In this document: positions 32,756-42,972 of the stretch, piece by piece
How positions within the stretch are numbered: the stretch's first letter is position 1
Layout of the letters: each line of letters opens with the position of its first letter
Notes under the pieces: generated by a model
The model's database searches: none
Seen by the model: only the letters and a program-made list of their open reading frames with translations
What the model was told of the DNA's origin: nothing
Made by a program: the position numbers and the translations under genes
Assembly: GCA_049724395.1 (NCBI GenBank)
Contig: JAUGWO010000059.1
Span: forward strand, 237,196 to 301,195
Source: Spongospora subterranea f. sp. subterranea
Taxonomy: Eukaryota > Endomyxa: Phytomyxea > Phytomyxea > Plasmodiophorida
Direction of reading: 5' to 3'
Length of the DNA: 64,000 bases

Positions 32756-34975
32756 ATGGACGTCACCGAGTCTCGACACGCTGGACTCGAGGCGCTTGGA
32801 GAAGCCGAGACGACCGATAACACCGTCCCAATCCGACAGGTTTTGAGCCCAGATACGCCGCGGGCATCGGCGTTTCGCAGGACGAAGCTTAATGACGCAA
32901 ACTGGACCCAATTCGAGTTCGCGTTCACAGCGCACCTGGGGCAGTTCAACCTGCAGGACGCCCTGGTGGGCGAGAACGTCGGCGGCAGTTGAAACTGACT
33001 GCATCTTGATCCTGATCCAAGTACTCTCAGAGGATCAGTACTCGCACGTGTACGATTGTACGACCGCCCGGAAATCAAGGTCAGCCCTGAACAGCACACA
33101 TCGAGCGAAAGACGACACGAACGGCTTTCCGACTATTCGCTGGAGTATCGGAACAAGAAGCTGGGTGGCGACGAGCCCATGGCCAAGCACCTGGCGGCGC
33201 TGATGGAAGCACCACGTCGGCTGGATGCGGCGACGGGTTTCAGGATTGGGGATATGGACCTTCATGACAACGGTATGTCTGTCCGTCCAGCACGACAATC
33301 GGTACGCTGCCACCGTCGAGATCATGATGCAGAGCCCGGTGGAGATGCCAAGGAGGAAGGTGAACGTATTCGTCGACGCCGAGAATCGCCAGGTTCGCGT
33401 TCCCGACGATCTACCTTCCTCTCTCTGCCGTCCTCTCCTCTCTCGTACTGTTTGATCCTCTAGTGTCCTCTAGCATACCTTGTGATCCTTTCGCTTCTCT
33501 ATTCTCTGTTCTCTTATTCTCTTCTACCACCTAATACACAGATCCATTTCCGCTGATTCTCCACCTTTCCCCGGATACCACATCTTTTGCCTCAGATGGC
33601 TCTCCTGTTTTCGTTCAAGAACTTCATCGCCGATATGGACACATCAACATGAAAACACTGGCGTTGATGTCCTAGAGCGGGATCATTTGAGAGATGATTT
33701 GAGGGGCGAACACAGGACGAAGTCTGCCTCAAAGGAAATATGACAAGGGTCCAGATCCCAAAACGGTCGGAGCAGGGATAACCCGGGTGAAGTGGTTCTT
33801 TGTGGTCCTTTGAGGACCACATCCATCCAAGGCAACACTTACATGATGGTCTACGTGGATGGCCGATCGAACTGGCGGTATGCCACATGCAGGAAGTACA
33901 AGTCGCACCAGGGGCAAACGTTTGACGCCCCAATGTGCCGACAATTCGACGTCAAGGTCAAAGTGGTCCAGTCCGATGGCGGCGGCTAATACTCGGCGGG
34001 AGAGTTCCAGCAGGTTTAAAGAACAAGGGCATCGCGTGACAACACTCAGCCACGAGGGCGCCACAGCAGAATCGGAAGGCGGAAAGGGAAGGCGGAAAGG
34101 GCAAATCGAACGATTGTAGAAATGGCGAGGTGCTCTCTGCTCGAAGCCGGGCTACCGCACCGATACTGAGAGTTCGCCATATCGATGGCCGCCACAACAT
34201 CAGGAATAGAACGCAGACAAAGGCCAACCAGGGCCTTCGTAGCCCATTTGAAGTTCTGTACGGGTGTGGTACCCAATTTGAAGGACATTCCCAAGTTCGG
34301 ATCCCAGGTGCATGGTTCACGTCCCGGGTGACAAACGGGGCAAGGTGAAAGCGAAGGCGCGACCGTGTTCTGGGAAATGCGAGCGGGGTCAAAACGTCAG
34401 TGTTTGAGGACGAGTCTTTCAAGAGAATCTTCGTATCCCGAGAGGGCCACCAGAAAACCACCCCGCCAACGACGATAGTGATTCCTATTTGGAAGCAGTG
34501 GACAGGGCGGAACCGGACCCAAGCCGGTTGTCGAAGGTGGGCGGAGGTTCCAGGCCGAGACCTGAGGTTGCGTCCACTTCAGACGAGGAGCGACAGATCC
34601 ACGACGTCCACCCAAACCTAAATCCACAGTGACGAGGATGAAACCGGTCCCGCGTGCATCGGGCATCGGCGGCGATCAGGCCAGGAGTTCGAGTCGGATC
34701 CGACGAAGCCCGGTACGATATCATGATGAATAAGCCGGGAACGCGGCGACAGAGTCAGAGACATCGGAACTGAGCAGCGTGAACCAGGCGCTTCAGGACG
34801 AGGTCTGGGCGGGCATCTATGAAGGAGGAACTTCGATTCGCTGCAATGGAACAGCACGTGGGAATTGGTGCCGTTGCCGACAGAGAGACGTTGACGGCGC
34901 ATACCTGTACGGCCGGCTCGAAAAGGACATTTATCTGGAGCAGCCTGAGGGTTTTTGTTAAACACGGTCCGGGTT
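32756..34975 (+). pseudogene. Decayed Ty1/Copia element (gag to early reverse transcriptase)
   Basis: Forward reading gives the Copia order in broken frames. Gag start 'KLNDANWTQFEFAF' is at 32890-32930 (ATG at 32756). 'ILIQVLSEDQYSHVYDC' follows, then the GAG-pre-integrase block 'ELHRRYGHINMKTLAL' at about 33617-33665. Integrase core comes next: 'GPLRTTSIQGNTYMMVYVDG' at 33805-33862 and 'VKVVQSDGGG' near 33960-33988. Last is the RT start 'VDGAYLYGRLEKDIYLEQP' at about 34893-34950. The RT catalytic centre and RNase H are missing. Numerous stops and frameshifts. It probably inserted into the minus-strand chromovirus. Confidence 0.7.
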
Positions 34976-35038
34976 TAGAAAGGCGATTTTACGGGGCTTG
35001 CGGTGATCTCCCACCGCAGAGAATCTCCACCACCATGC

Positions 35039-35237
35039 AAGGAGAATGGATGCAGTATTCGTCGTCTGATACATCGCAGAACCTGGCTCGTCGACGGTCC
35101 TTATTCGGCAACTTTTCCTGGACGAGAACCCACCAATGCCAGGAGGAAGCTGGGCCATTTCCCATCGTCAAATTCTTGCAAGAGTGGTGCCTGGTTCTGC
35201 GATTCATCAGACGATGAATACTGCATCGATTCTCCTT
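35039..35237. repeat. Inverted repeat with 49-bp arms at Copia end
   Basis: Arms 35039-35087 and 35189-35237, about 90 percent identical, spacer 101 nt. They lie at the broken end of the Copia element, next to the Gypsy remnant. Confidence 0.65.
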
Positions 35238-35279
35238 GATGGCGATTTGCGAGGGACGTGTGCATCTCGGGCACAGTTC

Positions 35280-36500
35280 CTAACACTTACGTTGTGGCAG
35301 GTTCCTTCTGCAACACGGTTCACATGATGTCACAAATTCTCGCACCGATTGAAACAAATCTGGCCAACAGAAGTCTCGCCCGATCAGTTGATATGTTTTC
35401 AACTGTACTAATCCATTGAATAGGTCGTGGGGAATGTTGTGAGATGGCGCCAATTGGGTCGGGGCCAATTGCATGCTATCAATAAACATGTGTGCTGGGA
35501 GAGGCGGATCCGATCGTTCACGTTTTAGAAGGGATCAGGTCATGTCGTCTGTCTGGCTTTTGTGAGGAGTGATCCAGAGCGGTGGCGGATAACGACATTG
35601 AGATTCTGCCAAGTAAAGTGACCATCGTCATCGATAATTGGTCATGAATGGTCGAAGTTTGCCAAACGGGACGCGAATCAAAACGCGTGTTTGGAACGAC
35701 GAAAACGCCTTCTGAGTCTGCGCTGTCCATTCGAATCTAGGTAGGTTAGGCATTGTCGACATAACGCGTGTAGTGATAGGAAATGTTTAAGAATTCTGGA
35801 ATAAAGGTTCTGTAAAAGTTAGTAGACCCAAGAACAATTGAACTTCCGTGATTGTTCGGGGGTATTGACAATGCAAGTACTGCTGAGACTCTATCGCTAT
35901 TCATTTCCAAGAAATCATGAGATAATATGTGTATCAGAGGAAGTGAATTCGTTGTTGATAGAATTGACATTTTTTCAAGTTTGACCAAGAGTCGGTGTTT
36001 CCTTAAAAGACTAAGACCAAGGTTGATGTGGTTGGTGTGTTGTGCTTTGGTTTCCGAATATATAATTATATCGTCGAGGTATGTGCTTGAGAATTTACCA
36101 ATGAAGTCAGCAGATACATCATCGATGAAGTGTTGGAAGACAGCCTGGATCGTTAGTAAACCCAAAAAGGCACGACCAGGTATTCGTATAGTCAATATTC
36201 TTGCTAAGTTATAAGCGCCTCGTGAGTCGATTTTGGAGAAGTACTTCCTCGGGTATAGATTAGTGCAAAATAAAATCGATTCGAAAAAGAGGATACCGAT
36301 TTTCTTGTGGTCATGGCATTGAGGCGCCGATATAATACGCACAGAGTCTTAAAGGTCTTATCCTTGTTTGATGTAAAACATAACTCGCGAACTGCAGGGT
36401 GACTTTGATTTTCGGATAAACCCCTTCTCCAAGTTCTCGTTGAGATAGGCGCGAAGTTCTTCCCGTTCAGGTTTTGATAATCTATATATGGGGCCACATG
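35280..36500 (-). pseudogene. Ty3/Gypsy reverse transcriptase and integrase zinc region (element G4)
   Basis: Leftward reading shows RT entry ('IYRLSKPEREELRAYL' region near 36490-36440), then 'FSKIDSRGAYNLARI' at 36245-36200, 'FQHFIDDVSADF', and the catalytic 'YLDDIIIYSETKAQHTNH' near 36075-36020. The tether-like 'STNFYRTFIPEFLN' lies near 35830-35790. Beyond a worn RNase H, the integrase zinc-binding region reads 'DFCWPDLFQSVREF' and 'TSCEPCCRRN' (about 35385-35300). Frames are broken. The order and strand fit the chromodomain fragment at 32115-32660 as the 3' end of the same element. Confidence 0.65.
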
Positions 36501-36959
36501 GAGGGCTGACGTCTGGGATCAGGTCAATGGAGCAATCGTTAATTCGATGAGTGGGGAGTTGGTCGGCGTTCCTTTCCGTTGTCGTTGTTCAACCAGATAA
36601 GGGTTGAACAACGTAAGTCAATGTCTGAGATGTTTGATCGTCTGATCGAATCCCATCATCGGGCTGGTCAGGCCACAAAGAACGATATCCCAATGGCAGG
36701 TTTGCCAACGTTTTCTTGCGAGAATTTTCCAAAGCTGAAGTCATCCAATACCTGGGGGGCGATAAGCAGTCACTTATTATGGGATCGAACAAAAAATCCT
36801 GTTAACTCGTTTGTCTCAAGTTCCTTGACTCTGAGGAATCGTTTTCGCGTTTAACTATTGATAGCGACGACGTATCTCGCTGTAATGCCTTACTCCGCTG
36901 TTCTAAAAAAAACTGCCAAGCCAAAAGCAAAATTCAAACTCAGGAACGATCCTTTGAAC
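36501..36959. other. Junction between opposed Gypsy remnants
   Basis: Contains a perfect 12-bp hairpin (CGTTGTTCAACC at 36583-36594 pairing with 36602-36613) and a weak forward frame at 36579-36854. No gene supported. Confidence 0.4.
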
Positions 36960-39900
36960 GGCTAATCAAGATCATGAAATCGTGGTGCTGTGACCATCCC
37001 ATCTGTCTCCAGTTCTTTCACAATTGAGCTCCGACGTCAAGTTGAAACTGCAACTCCCGCTCGTCGCGAATCCTTATCGGACTACCTCGGGCGCGTTAAA
37101 CAGCTATGGATACGAGCATCAACCTTCAAGGGAAATTGTGTGCCACACGATAGACTCTGAGTGCGTCGTTCATTCATAACATCCCTGTCAAAATTCGATT
37201 ATGACCTTTTTGTTGAAACCGTTAGTAATGGCGGAAACAAGTTGGTTGATCTAAACGATGTGTTGTCCCTGGTAGTCGAGCGGGACTTCGATCCTCCAGG
37301 ATATACGGTCGGTTCCGAAACCCGACCATCATCGGCAGTCTTTCCGGCCATACAAGCCAATATTCTCTGAGACAATCCCAAGATGCCGTTCCTCCAGTTG
37401 GTCAATCCGTCCCAGGCGCTGACAAACAACGAAACTGATTACATTGCAAAGGGAATCACCGCATTCGTGATTGTTAAGGTTGCACCGAAGGGAAGACCGC
37501 TCTCTCCTCCTGAAAGAGCTATACACTCGACTTGCTGGACAACAAGACGCAACAGCAAAATTGATAGAGACATTTTCAACTTCACAGCACCATCAGCTCG
37601 CCTGTTTGTCTGATTCTCTTTCTCCATTCCGTACTGTTTGGACTACGGTGCTGATGCTGTTGGTGTCCCTATCTTCTTTGTTTGATTCTATCCGACAGCA
37701 AGATATTCCATTCTCTTTCGACCGCGAAACACCGCCTGAAGCTTTCGTTGTACTGGGGTTCCCGCGATAGGCCAATGCGAGTTTGGATGGCAAATTAGGC
37801 TTAATCGTATCAAGCTCATTACTGGTATTGAGCATGTGGTATTTACCAATGTGCTTTGCTGGGTTGTGCCATCGAATATGGACGAAATTCTCATAAGCCA
37901 TCCAATATTGGATCGCATCGTCCTGAACCTCGAAGTTCAATTTGCAGATCTATCGCATCATCATCCACAATTCAATCTCCGGATAACATAGCTTGCTGGC
38001 ATTCGTCATGTCACCCCAAGCCTTACGAATAATGGAGGCTCTTCTGGAACCTTCGATTCAAAAATCGAGTTGGAAGACGATGGGAATTAAATGCTTGATG
38101 ATGACATCGTCAACGAATCGTTGCGCTCGGCAACTGCTCTTCACGCCAGTCGTCAACCCGAATTATACTCCTTATTGGTCGAAATTCGATGATTTGTTCC
38201 GCATCGGTCTCAGCCCAGATCCCCCTATGAATGCCAATCCGATGACAGTCGAATTGTTGCCGACGGCTATTGCCTTCCGATGTCCACAGAGTAGATATGC
38301 CCCTCTTGCTCGCCACTTTTCAATTATTGTTGGGCAGCAACTGGTCGACAGTAACTGTTGATTCTCCAATCCTTCTGCACCATTCGTGTCTAGGGCAAAT
38401 TCCACGCCTAAATCTGCAGCTCCAGGACAACATCACTCAACTGTTGATCTTCGCAAAGTCAACAGTCTTTGGATTTGGAATCTTTTTTCAACGCGTCTCT
38501 CTGGTTCTTCTAATTTTTTTCTTCTTTAGATGATGAGAACGGATATTGGCAAATCCCTCTCAATGTAAAGGCGCAGGCGATTTTTTCCATCATGCTTTTT
38601 AATGGAGTATTTGTTCGACTCGTTCACTACAAGGTTCGGCTAATGGCACCGATTGGTTTCAAGCCGCCATGCACGACGTATTTGGCTCAATTTCCTCCGG
38701 CATTGATTTAACATTGACGATGTCTTAGCTCATTCTAAAGATGTCGATTCATTTTTTTTGCTATTGCAATCCATTATCAAGCTGGCGCGCGATCGCCGGG
38801 TTAAGTTTGCCCTCCACAAAACCAGATTATTTACGTGCGAAACTCGTTTTTGCGGCAAACTCTTTTCCAATGGACTGGTTCGACACGATCCGATACGCGT
38901 GCAAGCATTGTTATCGATGAGTCAACCCAACAATGCTGCAGATCTAATGCAATTCTTGTGCTCACTTAACTGGATGCGCAACCAAATCATTCATTTCGTG
39001 CGCCTGCTGGGTCCTTGCAGCTTTCGTTAAATTCACGTCTCACTCGCACTACAAAACCCTCAACTCGTGAAGCGGCGCGAACATCCATCGCAAGTCTTTG
39101 GACAGAAGAACACTCGTCAGCACGGTTTCGCATTTGCGAACTTTGGAAAATGTAGCCGCACTCTCCTTCCGTCAACCTGACTTGACGTTGAACATGTTTT
39201 CGGATGCCAGTGATACTACTTTGGCCGTTTTGGCAACACAAACTCCACTGCACCGAGATGGCCTGCCCATTCAACAGCGATCACATCAACCCCTGTCCGT
39301 TTTGAATGCCCGCTTCAAAGGCTCTCAAATGCGATGGCCTACGGTGGAAGAGGAAGGATTCGCAATTATAGTCGCAGGAATCGATCGCCGCGAATATTTG
39401 TTTGATTCGTGAGCGTGGGTTTCATTGATATACCGACCATAACAACTTATCAGACATTTTCAATCCTCAGTGACATGGCACTTACAGGCGTCAATCACTG
39501 GATCGCCTTTCTCGCTGGTCTATTCGTCTGAGCTCTGTCTTTCGAACTGTCAGATACACTTTATTCAGGGTTCAGACAATGTTTGGGTCGATTTGCTGAC
39601 CAGGTGGCGTGGTTTTCTTCCGGAGGAAAATATTTTGGTTAGGCGTCGTCCTACTTCATCATTCGTTGATATTCCACACGTCAGCAGTATTTCTGTTATC
39701 TATCCTACAATCTGCTACATTGGGGCATCTCAGCTCAAAATAAATCGTCACCCCCTCCCAATGTGTTTCAATGCAAACGAACGTTTTCATTGTCAGAGTG
39801 GGGCTAAATTGATTCCTTCTGAAGATATATCTCCCTTTCGCACTCGTATTCGTATAATAGGACATATGGGCCCGAGTGGACATTTCGGAATCGATCCAAC

Positions 39901-40260
39901 GCGGCTGACCATCGTTTCCTGATTCTGGTGGAATGGAATCTCCCAGGATATTGTTCAACTCATTCAATCGTGCATAAATTGTTGAGCTACTAAAGGTCCG
40001 TTTCGTATTCCTCGCGCTGTAGGATCAGCGTCAAATACATGCTCAGAAGCCTAATCAAGTTCTACATTTCGATTATCTGTACATATGTGATCCAGGTCGC
40101 TCGGCGGATCACAACTTCCATTATGTGCTTGTCCTGATGGACGACCTATAAATTTTTGTTCGATTATCTCCTGCAGCCCAAGCTTCAACTAATACTGTCG
40201 TTTCAGCGCTCCTTCTCGGTCTCGGGCACTGCTCCATCGTTAAGCCACAGTTCCAGTGAT
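36960..40260 (+). pseudogene. Decayed Ty3/Gypsy gag-pol (element G5)
   Basis: Forward, in many broken frames. A gag tail includes 'ESLSDYLGRVKQLW' (about 37065-37110), 'VVERDFDPPGY' and a knuckle-like C-x3-H-x4-C near 37442-37475. RT has 'ENGYWQIPLNVKAQA' (about 38530-38575). Its end is intact enough to read 'TRFCGKLFSNGLVRHDPIRV', 'DLMQFLCSLNWMRNQI' (38840-38990). RNase H has 'LTLNMFSDASDTTLAVLA' (39183-39235), 'QMRWPTVEEEGFAIIV', and 'IQGSDNVWVDLLTRW' near 39565-39607. A worn integrase region extends to about 40250. It belongs to a different Gypsy clade from G1, G2 and G4, judged by its 'FLCSLNWMRNQI' tether. Dead. Confidence 0.65.
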
Positions 40261-40623
40261 TCGACTTTACCATGTAAAATCACAGCCCAATTTGACTCGA
40301 AAAAAATATTTTGAAATGAAAAAAGCAGCGAGTAAAAACTCGCAGATAAACTCCTCTGACGCTCCAATTTTTTTGGCAATTTTGTAACAGGATCTGCAAA
40401 GAATCAGGAACTTTAGCACCTGAATCTTGTCCACAATCGAGGAGTTCAAGATTCAATTGATGATCAATCTCAGAAAAATCAGCCCCCACCTTCTGACCTG
40501 CAAGACATCTCAACTGGTTCTCAACATCAATACCAATATGCTTCAGACATGGTCTTCCCAGTAAAGCCTCAGACATAGGCGTATTCGGCACATAGATCGG
40601 ATGCCTGCGAACCCATGATGGGG

Positions 40624-40843
40624 CCACAATCCCTTGACACTATTGTATCAAATAAAGCACTTTGGTGGCGGCAACTTACGACTTGATCATTTGCTACACG
40701 CTACAAAAAAAACTGAGGCACATCAATCAAACTATCAGCAAACACTATCGATGTGCCTCAGTTTGTTTGTCGTGCAGCAAATGATCAAGTCTTAAGTGCC
40801 GCCAAAGTGCTTTATCTGATATAATAGTGTCAACGGATTGTGG
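40624..40843. repeat. Foldback/MITE-like element
   Basis: Arms 40624-40724 and 40750-40843 pair over about 95 bp with few mismatches around a 25-nt loop, starting CCACAATCC and ending GGATTGTGG. The inner part includes 'aactgaggcacatc' and its complement. No coding capacity. This size and symmetry are typical of a MITE or a transcribed hairpin. Confidence 0.8.
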
Positions 40844-41794
40844 CTACATCCGGTGTTGGATTCGTTGTTGATTCATTGATTGTCGTAAAAGGAACGGTGT
40901 ATGGCAAGGTTTTGGGCGTTGGGTTGGTTTCGAATCCGCTGACAAAACCGCGGATATCATCTACAAGGATTCCAAGTCGATTGTTAATTCGTTTTTGCAG
41001 ACGCGGCCTAACGACCCGCAACTCGCCGAATTGAAGAATTTTTTACAAACTATTTGAGACGAAGAAGGCGGTGTGGTTTAACTCTGTTCCTTTGTCCAAA
41101 TGAACACGACGTTGTCCCCACTATCAGGTCGCCTCCGGGGGGTCATCACATATTTTGTGAACTTTTGTGTACCCCTTGGACTTGTTGAATCTTGGCCCTT
41201 GGCAATTTAACACCTCCCGTTCGTGATCCGGTCCGATCGTTCATTGAACATTCTGTAGTCTCCTCGACAAGGATTGTCAAACTGTTTTTACGGCCGTTGA
41301 GGGCCCATGGCAAACCAGGCGCCAGAAAGCACGTTCAAGGTTTAAGATTCGTAGGCTCCGCCCGATCTCGATTGTCTTTACACAGCAGATGAGAGACCTC
41401 AAGATCTAAAGCAACGCCTCGCCCTATGGTCGCCATTCTGCCGACTCTACCAGGGACGAGGGTGAATTCCTCAAAACATCATCGCTTCCCCGAACACGAC
41501 GCGATCCGGATCGGTTTCCGACGCCAGTTTCACCAGCTCGATCTTTCTTCACGAGTTGACACCAGGGACGTTTTCCACTCCGCATTCTGTTCCTGTTTTT
41601 CAGACGAGGGCGATGGAGAAAGAGGTTTTTTTTGTTTGCCAAACCTAGGCCTTGGACCCCCCATGCAACGATCGGTCGGTTTACATGGAAATCATATCCA
41701 GTATGGTCGTTGTGTATTTGATGAAAACGGTTGATCCGTTGAAATTAACAGAAAGGCCCCAAATCAGTCAGACACAGCGTGTGGTCAACGGAAA
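40844..41794. other. No supportable gene
   Basis: Some Copia-like phrasing may exist around 41040-41650, but I could not secure any motif. This is the 3' flank of the second secreted-family gene. Confidence 0.35.
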
Positions 41795-42922
41795 TCATGT
41801 TTGAGGAATGTCTCCTGATTGTGGCAGCGGCCCCAACTTACGAACATCGCACGACTCCGTAAATCCCATTTTTTTCAGCTCTTCCGTCGTTGCGTCTTCA
41901 TCGTTGTCATTGAAGAGGAGTCGATGCTCATAGAACGACTGTGAATAGCATAACGAGTCGGCGTGATTTCTCGACGAGGGCAACTCAACCAAGTTGACCT
42001 TGGCCTTCACGAACACCATTCGGGTATCAAATGAATTTCGCCCATCGGGTTTCCCAATGTCCACGGCCGAATGGGCAACAGTTGCCGAATTCCAGATATA
42101 CAGTTCGCCGAATTGCATATCGTATCTGGTGAACCACGTTTTTGCATTGTGAGGAGAATTCTTGAGAACTTGAAGGGACGCAGCGCGAGGGTAATTGGGT
42201 TTACAAATGTGGAACCGACTCTTTTCCAATGGTTCGGGAGATGTTAATTTCATGAATGCCAACGGCCACGATTCGACAGTCTCAAGGGGCACCCAAATAT
42301 TCATTGCATGAACGATGGTCAACATCTCGATCGCCAATTTTTCAATATCCCCATTATACACACGGAGAGCAGTGTCCTTGATCACCCCGATCTGTGCAAG
42401 GTTGTATATGAGGCTGGAGGACGTCCTGAGATCTGCCAATAAATCCTCAATATTAACCTCGCGAGCAATGTCAATATGGGCAAACTTGACAAATTCATCT
42501 TGCTGGACTCGCCTATAAAACCCCACTGGAATCACAAACCAATCGAGACAGTCCTGTCGAACTTGATTGACGATTGCTCTATAGAGTGCACAAACCAGCT
42601 TATCATTGTCGTTCGCATTCTCCGCTATCTCTTTCTTCAACGCCTCGGGGATATGCAAGACAGCGAATCCGTCATCTGATGTCAACACTTTGATCCATTG
42701 TTCAACCGATGGTGTCCCCTCTGCGATCTCCATTCGCTTCAAAGCAACTTCGAGTTCAGTCAGCTGATCTAGATCAATTTTTTCGGAACAAAAACCGTTG
42801 TTGAAAACACGTATCCGTCCAGAAAGTTCCCCCTCGGGGTCATCACAATTGACTGTAATACATAGGATCAGAAGTACAAGCGCCATTATATTGGCGATAA
42901 CGCCATCAGGTGACACCATCAT
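41795..42922 (-). CDS. Predicted secreted protein, family member 2
   Basis: A single-exon gene of 375 residues. The ATG at 42922 aligns best with member 1's start; ATGs at 42919 and 42886 are alternatives. The signal peptide has the core 'IMALVLLILCITVNC' with cleavage before 'DDPEG'. The mature protein shares with 26801-27994 the blocks 'LRVYNGDIEKLAIEMLTIV', 'MNIWVPLETVESWPLAFM', 'HICKP', 'FGELYIWNSATVAHSAVDIG', 'FDTRMVFVKAKV' and 'SSRNHADSLCYSQSFYEH', ending near 'EELKKMGFTESCDV'. It lacks the acidic tandem-like stretch of member 1 and differs most in the N-terminal third. No known domain or catalytic motif is visible. It sits alone between transposon debris and the GC-rich island, 14 kb from member 1. 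Confidence 0.8.
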   Translation of the reverse strand: MMVSPDGVIANIMALVLLILCITVNCDDPEGELSGRIRVFNNGFCSEKIDLDQLTELEVALKRMEIAEGTPSVEQWIKVLTSDDGFAVLHIPEALKKEIAENANDNDKLVCALYRAIVNQVRQDCLDWFVIPVGFYRRVQQDEFVKFAHIDIAREVNIEDLLADLRTSSSLIYNLAQIGVIKDTALRVYNGDIEKLAIEMLTIVHAMNIWVPLETVESWPLAFMKLTSPEPLEKSRFHICKPNYPRAASLQVLKNSPHNAKTWFTRYDMQFGELYIWNSATVAHSAVDIGKPDGRNSFDTRMVFVKAKVNLVELPSSRNHADSLCYSQSFYEHRLLFNDNDEDATTEELKKMGFTESCDVRKLGPLPQSGDIPQT

Positions 42923-42940
42923 CGATGTGGGTGACCAATA

Positions 42941-42972
42941 GAGTCACTGGAGAAGGACGGTCGAGCGATGTG
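42941..42972 (-). promoter_or_regulatory. Conserved upstream block of secreted-family member 2
   Basis: Counterpart of 28025-28056, differing at two positions, 19 nt upstream of the ATG at 42922. Confidence 0.5.

Noticed and set aside
26801-42922. Ribosome-inactivating or ADP-ribosylating enzyme assignment for the secreted family
   Set aside because: None of the catalytic signatures of those families can be seen; the fold is simply unknown.
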